From: Xanthostigma xanthostigma
Taxonomy: Eukaryota > Arthropoda > Insecta > Raphidioptera > Raphidiidae
Length of the DNA stretch: 64,000 bases
Direction: 5' to 3'
Assembly: GCA_963575645.1 (NCBI GenBank)
Contig: OY754464.1
Coordinates: 61,540,948-61,604,947 of the forward strand
In this document: positions 33,001-42,090 of the stretch, piece after piece
Layout of the letters: each line of letters opens with the position of its first letter
How positions within the stretch are numbered: position 1 is the stretch's first letter
Position numbers and translations under genes: made by a program
Notes under the pieces: model-generated
What the model saw: the letters and a program-made list of their open reading frames with translations, nothing else
Databases searched by the model: none
Told to the model about the DNA's origin: nothing

Positions 33001-33804
33001 TTTTATTATTGTTTTAGTAAATTTTTCCACTGTTGAGTCAATGTTCTCACTTTCAATAAATTGAAAATTTTCGTTAAGAAGGGATATTTGGTACAGGTCC
33101 CAATTGGCTTGTTCGAGTTTCCATTTGGGAGGGAATGTTGGTGGAGGTTCTGTATTTTTGTATCTTATAAGTATGGGAATGTGGTCGCTTGAATGATGAC
33201 TGGTTATGGTGGTCCAGGTGAGTTTTGGTGCAATTCGTGGGTGACAAATGGATAAATCTATACATGAGAACTTGCCTGTTGCGGGGTAAATGTATGTTGG
33301 TTGTCCAGTATTTAATAGAACTGTGTTATCGTTATCTATGATTTTCTCTATTATTTTCCCTCGGGTGTTTGTGTGTGTACTACCCCATAGGGGATTGTGA
33401 GCGTTGAAATCTCCTAGTAGGATAAATGGTGGTGGTAGTTGTGTAATTAAAGTTTTTAATTCGTTTTCGTCAAGTAGTTCGTTTGGTGGAATGTATATAT
33501 TACATATAGTGCACTTATTGGGAATGTATGCTTCTATCACTATGATTTCTAGATTTGATTTTATATCTAAAGTCTTGGCTGGAGTCGAATTTTTAATTAA
33601 TGCGGCTACTCCTCCACTAGCATGTTGACGAGTTATGCGATCTTTTCTGTGTATGGTGTAGTTTCTTATTGTAGGGTTATGTGTGGTTTTAAGGTGTGTT
33701 TCTTGTAAAAAAATTAAATTTGGGTGATGTTCTGCTATGATGAGTTTGAGTTCGTCGATGTGGTTGTAAAACCCATTGCAGTTCCACTGAATTATCTTAT
33801 CCAT
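30100..33804 (-). CDS. LINE ORF2: endonuclease, reverse transcriptase, RNase H
   Basis: 1234 aa. The APE-type endonuclease occupies about 1-215: IIQWNCNGF at 4-12, QETHLK near 34, GDFNAHNPLW at 131-140 and SSDHIPI at 205-211. Reverse transcriptase covers about 485-760: FFDLDKAYD with the first catalytic Asp at 580, IPQGSVLSTTLF near 637, and YADD at 668-671. RNase H spans about 960-1085, with its acidic residues at D967 (YTDGS), E1002, D1027 (FSDS) and D1080 (GNELAD). A zinc-knuckle-like C-x2-C-x7-H-x4-C is at 1175-1191. All catalytic residues are present. The ATG lies 2 nt after the ORF1 stop (TAACAATG), which suggests translation by termination-reinitiation. The product nicks target DNA and copies the element RNA there. 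Confidence 0.96.
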   Translation of the reverse strand: MDKIIQWNCNGFYNHIDELKLIIAEHHPNLIFLQETHLKTTHNPTIRNYTIHRKDRITRQHASGGVAALIKNSTPAKTLDIKSNLEIIVIEAYIPNKCTICNIYIPPNELLDENELKTLITQLPPPFILLGDFNAHNPLWGSTHTNTRGKIIEKIIDNDNTVLLNTGQPTYIYPATGKFSCIDLSICHPRIAPKLTWTTITSHHSSDHIPILIRYKNTEPPPTFPPKWKLEQANWDLYQISLLNENFQFIESENIDSTVEKFTKTIIKSAEIAIPKTFNKPKVQCVPWWNDQCEIAVKNSKKAFNKYKREKSLNNYIEYKKLRAFAKITIKNSKRQSWATYVSSINNSTPSAEVWKKIKKIKNNATNFNIPILKYKNKTVTSQIEITNILGENYFNIFSSNNYNKKFREYKNNTENLPLDIHSKNDEIYNKPFTIQELYEAINSSNNTSPGPDDINNNMIKHLPDSVKMQLLKMYNKIWIDNVFPQKWRKSIILPFLKPGKDPTDPNSYRPISLTCCMSKCLEKMVNNRLMWFLETQNILEPNQCGFRKKKSTIDLLIKLTTDIQNAQINKEHVLAIFFDLDKAYDQTWKHNIVKTLTEYGIKGNITTFIQNFMASRFFETRVGNQYSHEHPQENGIPQGSVLSTTLFLIAINGILKNINHPVKALLYADDLTIYCSGKNVKDIQPHIQNALFKLENWCSNTGFKFSTQKTKCLLFTKSNKNNIKPKLTLEGNELVYVDEIKYLGMILDKKLKWTSHLKNLKTRIKKDLNMLKVLSHQDWGADQNTLLTIFKALIRSKIDYGCEIYSSANDNLLKIIDTTYNNGLRLVYGVFCTTPLDSLYSITGEPPPTLRRQQTIIHRYIGITSNINNINRSTTITPHYQNKYNKAKYSKPFAIRAKKQIEDLNIPTYETVPNEFSRIAPWTKNLPEVNLELSKDKKADTNPIIFKKHQTAILSQYPNYKIIYTDGSKINDQTGCAYVSIENKLKNMYKLPPITSIFTAELYAIMKCLYEEKTNAETTNILIFSDSMSALQAITKMYTDHPYIANIQESTTEMEKNNRKIAFVWIPSHLGIEGNELADQAAKEAATSDELPTEKETIICSDLKNYVTVKITDHWNNYWKSTENKLREIKATVRKWETEQKLSRRELIAITRLRTGHTNLTHRHLITKEPPPICNLCQTPTTVKHIILTCNKYRNIRHQLDISSRIEEALNNESANLKKIVEFIKMTDLIKYI

Positions 33805-33806
33805 TG

Positions 33807-35204
33807 TTAAGTTTCAAATTCTAAATCTATATCCTCCAAATCTAATTCTGGAGGTTTCAGAAGTTTTTTATTGATTTTGTTGATTACCCTGGTAAATTTG
33901 AGTTTCCCGACGCGGCCTAACAGTGGTTGCAAATCTTTCAACATGTCTGTTAGGTTTTCGGTCTCGATGTTTAACGATTTTATAATATGTGTTGGATCAG
34001 GGGTATTTTTTACGTCTTCTAGGAATTGTGATAGCTGGGTATATGTTAAGGGGTAGATTTTGGGTTTCTTCTCCATAATTGTTTTTATGGGATCTAGTAT
34101 TTCATCTAGGCTTAATAATTTGATTTTTTTCTTTTGGGGTTTGAGTTTCACTTTATTTTTTATTTTATTTAAGGAATTGTTTGTTTTCTTTGAGTTTAAT
34201 ACGGGGTTTTTTGTGATTACGGATTGTGTGTTTATGGGCTCGTCTATTGTTTGTATGTTGTGTTGTATGTTTGATTGTATTTGAGGGGTATTGCTGATTT
34301 GTGTGAGTGTTCTTGAGTAACCGTGGTGTATCTGTGCTTCGACTGTTATTGTATTTGTTGTTGTTTCTTGGGTTGGGTCTGTGTCTGATTCTGTATCTGA
34401 GTATATTGTGTCTGTTTCTTTGTTTGTGGTTTGTGTTTCTAATTCTGATTGAGTTAGTGTTGATGGAGCAGGTCTTTTCCGATTTACAGGGGTTGGTATG
34501 GTGTTTTTTTCAACAGAGCACTGTTCTGTTGAGTGACCTGTTTGTCTACACTTGAGGCATTTATAATCATCAGTGCTTATGAAAATTCGGTATTCGTAAT
34601 TGTCGAAGTTTAATAATATGGACTCGGGAAGTTCTGTATTATCGTCTAGTACTCCGTAGACATATCTACGGTAGCAAACGATATGTGCGAATTCTGGTTC
34701 GGTCATGCCTGTTCCCATAAAGTATACTGGAGATACAAGTTTAACGTTGTATTGTTTTAATGCATTTTCTAAGGGTTCATTTGGAATCATAGGGTTGATA
34801 TTTGATACTATTATTTTTTTTGCCGGTGTAACCAATTTTCTGACGTTTATGGTTTGATCATTAATTGTAATTGTTGGATATTCTTTAACGAGTTTGTCAA
34901 CTACATCTTTATGTGATAGAAACATACTTATTCGGTTGTTAGGTATTCTGGAAGCAGCTATTATATTTTTAGCTTGGATTATGTTTGCTACAGCTATAAT
35001 ATATTCTTTAATTTTAATTCCGTCTATGGAGTTTAGGATGATGCCTTGGTCTTTTTTTGGGTGTTGGAATGCTGTTTTTTTGGTGACTGATGAATATGTT
35101 TTTTGTTTGTTGTTTTCGTTTTGTTGTTGGTTAATATTTATAGTGGTTGATGGATTGTTATTTGCGTATCTTTGGTTGGATACGCTTTCTTTGGTAGATT
35201 GCAT
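33807..35204 (-). CDS. LINE ORF1: nucleic-acid-binding gag-like protein
   Basis: 465 aa. The N-terminus is Asn/Gln-rich (1-55). Residues 130-210 resemble an RRM-like fold, starting with IIVSNINPMIPNEPLENAL. A single CCHC knuckle (C216, C219, H224, C229; CLKCRQTGHSTEQC) is followed by a Thr-rich stretch and a Lys-rich basic region (about 340-365). I-group LINE ORF1 proteins often have three knuckles, so one is a point of note. It is expected to coat element RNA. The frame is intact and ends immediately upstream of ORF2. Confidence 0.9.
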   Translation of the reverse strand: MQSTKESVSNQRYANNNPSTTININQQQNENNKQKTYSSVTKKTAFQHPKKDQGIILNSIDGIKIKEYIIAVANIIQAKNIIAASRIPNNRISMFLSHKDVVDKLVKEYPTITINDQTINVRKLVTPAKKIIVSNINPMIPNEPLENALKQYNVKLVSPVYFMGTGMTEPEFAHIVCYRRYVYGVLDDNTELPESILLNFDNYEYRIFISTDDYKCLKCRQTGHSTEQCSVEKNTIPTPVNRKRPAPSTLTQSELETQTTNKETDTIYSDTESDTDPTQETTTNTITVEAQIHHGYSRTLTQISNTPQIQSNIQHNIQTIDEPINTQSVITKNPVLNSKKTNNSLNKIKNKVKLKPQKKKIKLLSLDEILDPIKTIMEKKPKIYPLTYTQLSQFLEDVKNTPDPTHIIKSLNIETENLTDMLKDLQPLLGRVGKLKFTRVINKINKKLLKPPELDLEDIDLEFET

Positions 35205-35280
35205 GATTTTGGTTTATTTTAATAATAGTTTGTAAGTGTTTTTATTTGTTTTCGTATTTGATACATTATAATTATCATCG

Positions 35281-35309
35281 TCTGCCACCTGGCGACAGCC
35301 AGTGGCAGA
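35281..35309 (-). other. Hairpin in the LINE 5' UTR
   Basis: TCTGCCA pairs with TGGCAGA and CTGGC with GCCAG around a GACA/TGTC loop, with one bulged base; that is a 12-bp stem in otherwise AT-rich leader, 72 nt before ORF1. It could be a structured RNA element in translation or packaging. It is too short to be a known LINE ribozyme by itself. Confidence 0.6.
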
Positions 35310-35653
35310 TGATTAGTGTAATTAGTTATTGATAATATATGTAGTTCTCGTTCTTTTTCAGGTTTGAATCAAGGGAGGTACAAAGATTTGGTAAGGTTGT
35401 ATGGTGGCTGGTGGGAAGTGATTTTTAACCTCACTTTGGTTTTAATATTTTTAGTTTTAGTTAAATCAGATTTATACTCACGTCTGCTGTAATAATTATT
35501 ATTTACAACACAGAAAATTATTTCAGGATATTGTAAATTACCTTGTCGCAGTATACGCTTTACGATTTTGGTATATTTAAATAATAAATGTAGCACTATA
35601 GATTACACGATGTTCACACGTTCGTGACCATCCGATCGATCGACTAAAATTAT

Positions 35654-36212
35654 GTTTGGTGTAGGTCATGAATTTCGACACTGACGACATATAATATTAT
35701 TATATGGCTACGTAGTACTAGTATATAGCGACTAGCAAGCATTTATACTGTGTAGGCTTGCTTGTTGGTGGTGGCGCGGGCATTGCAAGTGGAACAAAAT
35801 GTCTGTGGGACAATAACATGAATAAAAGACCAGTTTTAACCGCAATGCCTAGTACTGAAAGTCTTACTGCTTAGTGCTTATGCTGTTTTCACGTCTAGGG
35901 TCCACATTCAATGGCCATATACCTACATTTTCTTAACACTTTTTGCGGAGACCGTTTTGAAAATGAATTTAAATCGATTAATAATAGTAAAATTGTAAAT
36001 ATTATTTTCATTTCTTGCGAGGTTTTCAAGGGTTTCTGATTTTTACTTTTGTTTGATTCTACGTCAGTATAATTTTTGTTTTGTATATCTCATTATTCTA
36101 CCTAATTTTGATTGGACTTCGATAGATACATTTTTAATTGAGTTTGAGGCATAGGAGAATGTGGGGTAGTAGATGGATAGTAATGTAAGCGAATATGTAT
36201 GTGCAACTGAAA
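35654..36212. other. Gene-free interval, nothing recognised
   Basis: Continuation of the pre-insertion sequence to the right of the LINE. Only AT-rich DNA and short shadow ORFs are seen. Confidence 0.4.
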
Positions 36213-37028
36213 ATGTTCTAACAAATAATAAAAAACACTTGAAAATTCTACAGAATATTTTCTCTCTCGACGATCGTTTCGGACAATCGGTTCATCTTCA
36301 GGAATACTCCTGAAGATGGATTGATTGTCCGAAACGATCGTCGAGAGAGAAAATATTGTTACAAAACTGTTCTAGTTCGTGGTGGAAACTATTTATTTAC
36401 AATAACAAAGTTTAACAAAACAGTTAAACACACAAACGAAAAAGTACTTCTTTAACGTAACAGAAACAAGACTAATAAATTCTGACTAATAAAAAAAAAG
36501 AACAAGTACTGAAGAATATAAAGTCACTATCTATGCACACAAAATATTTACAACACATAAACACACTGAAGTTTATTAGCACACTTATCTGTTAACTATA
36601 CACAAGAGATTATTTATGTTAAACCAGATTTATATGATCGAAATCAATGGTCTATTATACCGCACTGCGCACTAGTATTTATTTACTAGTTATTTATTTC
36701 GAACACGTGTTTGACTATGAACTCACTCACACACGAAATCTGACTGTCCGATTCTGCCTGACTTGCGCCGTATTTATAGCTTCGACCACCGCCTGGTAGA
36801 ATGCTCTAGAAACATCTTTCTGGGCCGATAATCTTCCTAAACTTGCATTGCCTGCTTAAGGCAATTCTATGAAGGTCGGGATTTGGCTACCTGCTTACCT
36901 GCAGTCATTGTTGTTGTCGTCGAGAACATTCTACAGAAAGCATTGGCGCATCAGCGGGGGGGGGGGGGGGCGTGTAACAATATTTTGTAGAATTTTCAAG
37001 TGTTTTTTATTATTTGTTGTTAATCATA
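36213..37028. repeat. Palindromic hairpin element split by a solo LTR
   Basis: Outer arms: AATAATAAAAAACACTTGAA at about 36219 and its inverse near 37005. An inner palindrome of about 50-bp arms (36254-36303 against 36308-36357) contains CTGAAGATG and GTCCGAAACGATCGTC. Removing the LTR at 36357-36979 leaves a nearly continuous hairpin of about 190 bp. The motif set resembles a hammerhead-ribozyme core in both arms. Confidence 0.75.
36357..36979. mobile_element. Solo LTR, 623 bp
   Basis: It begins TGTTACA and ends TGTAACA (TG...CA ends with a 7-bp inverted repeat) and is flanked by ATAT at 36353-36356 and 36980-36983, a 4-bp duplication as in Gypsy or BEL insertions. A TATTTATA box-like motif lies near 36768 and a run of about 14 G near the 3' end. 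No internal retroviral-type genes are in the window, so it is a recombined solo LTR or a small TRIM-like element. Confidence 0.65.
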
Positions 37029-37620
37029 TTCTACCAAGTGCCAAGTAAAAAATTAGGGCAAATTATAAGAAAATGTTCTATTAAAAAATATAGGTGCGTT
37101 TGTTCGTGGACAGAAAGAAAGAAAACCAGCGAAGTGCGAGTCGGGCTCATTAGTATATATAGTCAGTGTCATTAGTATAACTTTTTTTTACAATTATGCC
37201 AGTTTTACTTCTGTAGTATGTAGTGTAAAATTCATAGTCTCTTTTTTGTTTTCATTACCGAAACATCAAATAGAGCATTTCTGATTCATTTATCAGTATT
37301 ACGAGCCAGTTGTTCTATCTGGAATAAAATTACTATTTTTTCAGACAATTAAACAAAAATACATACATTTTAATTGCTACGGTGACTTGTTAGTAAAGAT
37401 AATCACATTGGCACATTGCCTGTGGAGGATTATGGTCATTAATAAAATTCCAAAATGACGTCAGAAGCCCTGCAATTGGTGTTGGCACAGCTATAGCATT
37501 TTAGTTATATGCTATGTGCATAACGCAAGTTTCTTCGACCGCTTGTGCTTATGCAGCCGCTAGCTACCACACAGGCCAGTACCACAGTTCAAATGCAATA
37601 GTGATACAGTTTTGTCAGTT
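37029..37620. other. Interval with no recognised gene
   Basis: It includes GAAGTGCGAGTCGGGCTC near 37132, a common insect repeat edge. The ORF at 37514-37891 crosses into the Tigger-like element and is not accepted. Confidence 0.4.
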
Positions 37621-38162
37621 AGCCATACCTCGCTATACGGCCGCTCTTTATACGGCATTTCGCTATGACGACCCCCTTCAATTAAGGCACGTTTTCGATT
37701 TATGGCCTAAAATGTTTCGCTATAACGGCAAAAAAAACTTTTTTTCGATGTCGATATATCTACATGTTTCCAATCTTGCCCAAGACAAACAACGTTGGAC
37801 AATTTTGGCTTATCCTTACCAGCGAAATATGATGACGACAGTGATCTGCAGGTTACCATTTCTTCATCGTCTTCAGATTAAAGCCATTTAAACAAAAATT
37901 ATGTGTGTATACATACACATATTTTATGTAACATTAAGCTGTTTCATTTTTGTTTATAGATTATTGTTGGTTATTGGAGTCTGTTATTATTTTATGTACT
38001 TATGTACAAATGCATTTTGAATGATAAACCATGTTACATATTTAACAAATTTGGAACCGATCCCATTGAATTTGTATTAGAATAATTGATTCCTTATACG
38101 GCTTTTCGCTTTGCGGCCAAGTTTCGTGGAACGTATCTAGGACGTAAAGCGAGGTATGGGTG
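37621..38162. mobile_element. Tigger/pogo-like MITE
   Basis: The ends are inverted: CCATACCTCGCTATACGGCC on the left and, reversed, CCATACCTCGCTTTACGTCC on the right. A TA lies at the right edge. The CATACCTCGCTT terminus is characteristic of pogo/Tigger elements. The interior repeats sequences such as TTTCGCTATGACGAC and TTTCGCTATAACGGC. No transposase inside; a transposase fragment lies nearby at 38507-38679. Confidence 0.65.
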
Positions 38163-38506
38163 TATTTCTAATTTCTATCCTATGAAATGCAGCGTGCATG
38201 CCACTCAACTAGTTGGAATTCCATAGCTTAGAACATGGGATCGTCGGCATAGAACAGTTTTGAAACCGTATTGAAACTGTATAGGTTTTGTGCGGATGCG
38301 TAGACTTTACACTGGTTTGTGACGGTACATACGTTGGCATCGGTTGGATGCTTTTGTGACCGTTTTGTGATCAAAGAGTGAAGAAGATATCTAAAGTAGT
38401 CAGCATCTATATTGTGCATCAAAACACAGTGTAAACTCTATATAGGGACTGTGCACTTTGTGGCGTTATTGAGAGTTGTCGTTAAACGAAGAGAAGAAAT
38501 AATCCT
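38163..38506. other. Short interval without a recognised gene
   Basis: It contains an inverted pair TTTACACTG near 38307 and CAGTGTAAA near 38427, possibly from a small decayed repeat. The minus-strand ORF of 64 codons here has no domain. Confidence 0.35.
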
Positions 38507-38679
38507 TTAATAATATGCTTCTAGAATTTTTTCCTTGTTCTTCCATATTGTCGATACGGTCGAACGACTGAATCCAAAGCGTCTTCCAACATAACTTATC
38601 TTTTCTTTCGCCTCTATTCTATTGCGCGTATTAATAATACTTTTTCGTCAATACACAACGATTTTCTTTTACTCGCCAT
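38507..38679 (-). pseudogene. Tigger/pogo transposase N-terminal helix-turn-helix fragment
   Basis: From 38679 the frame reads MASKRKSLCIDEKVLLIRAI and hits a stop. After a frameshift it continues as KISYVGRRFGFSRSTVSTIW followed by KNKEKILE. This is the CENP-B-type DNA-binding helix-turn-helix found at the start of Tigger and jerky-type transposases. The DDE domain is missing. It probably comes from the same family as the MITE at 37621-38162. Confidence 0.75.
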
Positions 38680-39179
38680 GTTCACGGCTTACAAGTTTGT
38701 GGGCAACTAAGAATATGATAACTTATCGATAAGCAGCTCAGCTAAACATATGAAAGATAATCACAACAAACAAAAGAACGAATTTCTTAGAATCTTCGGT
38801 ACGCATGATGCCGACAACAGAGCAACAAAATAACAAACAAGTACTGTTTATTGCTTAATGCGATAATAATAATAATAATATTTTATTTTAGAAAACTGTA
38901 AAGTACAGTGTTAAAATGACGTATTGTTGTCGTTATTTAGAGTGTAACATTGTATGAGCAACAAGGTAAACCAGTTAGAGTTAAGTAATGTCGACGTTTC
39001 AAGGAGTTTGTCGTTATATCGAGTGACGTTAAATGGAGTTTACACTATATGTCAATTGTCAAACTCAAATGCCAATTCAGATTCCAGGATTACAACCAAA
39101 GATAAGAGCTTTGTAATAATATTTTTTGAAGAGGAACTTCTTATGCGGCACTTCGACGTTTGGGGGGTAAAATAAAATT
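38680..39179. other. Interval with an AAT microsatellite, no gene recognised
   Basis: An (ATA)n tract lies at 38864-38882. The ORF at 38954-39175 has no domain or splice support. Confidence 0.4.
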
Positions 39180-39677
39180 GTTTTTATTCGTCTTCGTCAT
39201 GTAAAACGCGTTCGTCTTCGTTATCTAAGGCCCCGACCGCGACTAAAATTTTGGTTGAATACACAAGCGTTTTTTTTTTGCGGCGGCAGATCGGTGACAA
39301 ATCCGCGAGTAAAACGCCTAGCCCCTCTACGCGAGTCGATAAACCGCCGCGCCTCGCCAGTCTGCTGTTCAATCTCACCATGGATGAGTAGTAAACAAGT
39401 GAGTATACTGACTCATACGACAGTCAACCGCTGGCGACAGCCACGTGTATCCTGGCTGGCGGTAGATCCGCGCGCGGATTTTCAGTCTCCTTCGGCGGTC
39501 CGGCCGCTCGACCACTTTCTTTCGCGACCTGCCGCGGCGATCAATCTGCCCATGTATCCATTTCATTTATATTCCTTAGTTTTGATTCAGAAGCAGTTTC
39601 GTTGCCGACAAAACGTCGTGGATTATCTGCTCGAGTATCCCCGGCCTAAAGCGCATTGTCTTCGTCATTTAAAGAAA
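39180..39677. other. CpG-rich island, possible promoter or first exon
   Basis: In DNA that is otherwise roughly 30% GC this 500-bp stretch is rich in C, G and CpG (GATCCGCGCGCGGATT, CGGTCCGGCCGCTCGACC, CTGCCGCGGCGATC). A TCGTCTTCGTCAT string occurs at both edges (about 39188 and 39659). A possible short coding start, ATG AGT AGT AAA CAA followed by donor GTGAGT, is at 39384-39400. The open frame through it (39255-39743) has no recognisable domain. It could be a promoter with a first exon or a GC-rich insertion. Confidence 0.35.
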
Positions 39678-39887
39678 TTGGTTGTCTGTAAAGTCGGTTT
39701 ACGAACGATAGTTTTACGTGATAACGTATTCCGTAATACATAACCTAAATTTTAGTAGCTGTCAAACTTGGGCCGAAGCATACTGCGCTCTCGCTTGCAC
39801 GCACAGGGTCAGGCGGAACGTTAGGTACGTTACACTTTTTCGTGCGTGCAGCTGGTGTTTCATCAATTTATAAGACGTTATCACGTC
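39678..39887 (+). mobile_element. TTGGTTGTCTG-family MITE, short copy
   Basis: It starts TTGGTTGTCTGTAAAGTCGG and ends GACGTTATCACGTC followed by AAAAA. It carries a private interior (CTTGGGCCGAAGCATACTGC). It lies directly beside the CpG-rich island. Confidence 0.75.
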
Positions 39888-40129
39888 AAAAAGTTTTCGT
39901 TAACCAAATCACAAACATATATCCATTCTTTTGGATAAAAACAGTCGCATATAAAGGCACAGATCCAATTATGCGAAATTTCCCCGAATTTTTAGTGAAC
40001 ATGCCTGCTAGCGACTAAGCATATGTAAATTTTTTCACAAAATTAATAGATTGTTTGAACGAAAGCAAATGAAATTATGAACTACGTAACAACAAAATAA
40101 TTTATGTTCTATTTCTCCTATCTTCTACA

Positions 40130-40619
40130 TATAATAATTATAATAATTCGAATCTATGATATTGCATCTTTCGCTTCAAATATAGGTTAATTTTATTTAT
40201 TAAAATTACTCACCACCTATAATAATTGTTTTTTTTAGCTTTCTTTCTTTCGTATTTATTTTAAGTCTCAAAGATTAATTGTCATAATATTTTGAAAACA
40301 ATTGTTTCACTGTTTATATAAAATTCCAAAACCTACTTACAATATTTAAGTATTTTCATACGTCAAAAAATTGATTTTTATAATGATAAAATTTGTATGA
40401 AAACGATTTTTTCGAGAGATGAGATCTAGCTAAAACGATTTTTTGCCCCCCAAAATCCCTTTTCAGTAATTTCATCCAAATCGTTAGGGCCGTTTTCGAG
40501 AAAAGCACGCACAGGGTCAGGCGGAACGTTAGGAACGTTACACTTTTTCGTGCATGCAGCCGGTGTTTCATCAATTTATAAGATTGGTGATTCATCAATT
40601 TATAAGACGTTATCACGTC
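40130..40619 (+). mobile_element. TTGGTTGTCTG-family MITE, 5'-truncated
   Basis: The sequence from ATTCGAATCTATGATATTGC to GACGTTATCACGTC matches the long copy at 20971-21559 in the other orientation, but the TTGGTTGTCTG end is missing. Confidence 0.7.
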
Positions 40620-41404
40620 AAAAAAAAATCGACTTTGGTAACATGAAAGACGCCGACACCAACTGAAATTACTGTAACCACGAATGTTGTTCTGTAGTGT
40701 GCTAGTATTAGTATCTGTGTAGCACAGAGGCTAACTACAGCTAGTAGTTACCACATATTATTATGTAGCTATCTGATACTGCTACAGTCTTTCTGTTTTA
40801 ACAAACGCCGTTGTTGCTGGTAGTTTAATCAAGCAGTCGAATCCATTATTCCACCGTTTACATCTCGTGCGGTTGGACTTACCCTACTTTAGCTTCTGCA
40901 ATTACTTACCAACCACGTCCACAATCTGCACCTCATTCAGAACGCCCAATTGCATTCACTATCTATATTCATATATCAACTCAATTTATAACCGTTCATA
41001 GTCGTGAAAATGTTCCAAAAATTGTAATTTTGTTAATTACAGTGGAAACTCGATTATTCGTCTTTTTGTTATTAGACATTCGGGTTTACCTATTTTTGAA
41101 ACTCAAAAAAGCAATGCATATTCTATTTTTGACCAATTACATGTAAATCATAATATTTAAAACGCTGGACACTTTAGCTCTGCCGTCTATAGCGGGTATC
41201 TTTGTAAAAGAAATGAAATATTCCAAGTGGCGGGCATAAAAAATGGTTCCGCGTTTATAGAGCAAAACACTTTCAGAAAAGACAGTACATATTATAGTGA
41301 CTTCTATGATCTATCACTTACCCTCTGAGAACCTAATCCGAGATTGGAAACACCATCGGTAATCATTTGAATTTGTGCCGTATTTTTCGGACTATAAATT
41401 TTTA
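40620..41404. other. Gene-free interval, nothing recognised
   Basis: Mixed sequence with no ORF of note and no clear repeat boundary. Confidence 0.35.
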
Positions 41405-42004
41405 TTTATCTACGAATATATAAAGCTGAAGAGTTTGTTTGAACGCGCTAATCTCAGGAACTACTGGTTCAAATTGAAAAAAAAAATTTTTTGTTGGATA
41501 GCCCATTTATCGAGTAAGGCTATAGGCTATATAAAATCAGGCTACGACCATTAGGAGCGGAGCATTAATGAAAAATGTTGCAAAATGTATCTCAAAAATA
41601 AGCTTCTATTCAGGTGAAATGCACTAACTAAATATACTCATATTAACGTTGTCAGAATACAACGTCGGCTAGCTCAATCGGTAGAGCACACGGCTGTCAA
41701 TATCAGAGTCGTGGGTCGTTGGGCGAATATATATTTATTTTTTTTTATTTTCTACATTGCTTTCTTCTAAGGCTTACATTTAAATTTATTTTCATTTTAT
41801 TTAATTAATAAAAAAAAATTATTGGTTAAAAAAAGTATAAATACTGCTTTTTATCGACAAAACTTTTAAACGGTAACTCCGATCATCATGAAATTTGGAC
41901 ACAACATTCATTTCGGTAAACTAAGATGAATGTGTGTACTCATATGTTCCTCTCTTCCCCATTCGTTCTTTTACACCCGAGTGAAACCGGACGGGATCGC
42001 TAGT
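41405..42004 (-). repeat. RTE-like repeat, reverse, with a tRNA-like SINE inside
   Basis: The right edge reads CGAGTGAAACCGGACGGGAT followed by CGCTAGTTG, the reverse of an ACTAGCGAYCC-type start. The left edge reads TATATAAAGCTGAAGAGTTT, a string typical of the other end of this insect repeat class. At 41664-41712 (plus) GGCTAGCTCAATCGGTAGAG followed by TCGTGGGTCG looks like tRNA boxes A and B with a damaged B box, so it is a SINE or pseudo-tRNA. Confidence 0.55.
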
Positions 42005-42090
42005 TGATAACCCGTACTAGCGTTCTTCAGTTCTTCTGCACTCTCGTTACTATATCAATCGTCTCGTGGCGTGCCATATTTTTCGAACTA

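Larger units (their letters stand above)
29873..35638 (-). mobile_element. Full-length I-type LINE with intact ORFs, A tail and 15-bp target duplication
   Basis: The element lies on the minus strand. Identical ATCGACTAAAATTAT flanks it at 29858-29872 and 35639-35653. The 3' end is 28 A residues (T on plus, 29873-29900), and the 3' UTR is 29901-30099. The 5' UTR of about 434 nt contains a 12-bp-stem hairpin. ORF1 and ORF2 are both uninterrupted. The perfect duplication, long A tail and intact frames show a recent insertion. ORF2 has endonuclease, reverse transcriptase and RNase H domains, which places it in the I group (I, Nimb, R1 or LOA clades); I cannot choose the clade from inspection. Confidence 0.95.

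Noticed and set aside
30686-35235. Plus-strand ORFs opposite the LINE
   Set aside because: They are antisense shadows of ORF1 and ORF2 with hydrophobic, low-complexity translations.
37514-37891. 125-codon plus-strand ORF
   Set aside because: Most of it is the Tigger-like MITE read through, with no conserved domain.
39255-39743. 162-codon ORF over the CpG-rich island
   Set aside because: It runs into the adjacent MITE and has no domain; its openness is explained by the high GC content.
41664-41712. tRNA gene
   Set aside because: Box A is good but box B is damaged and the arms do not pair; it lies within a repeat, so SINE or pseudo-tRNA.
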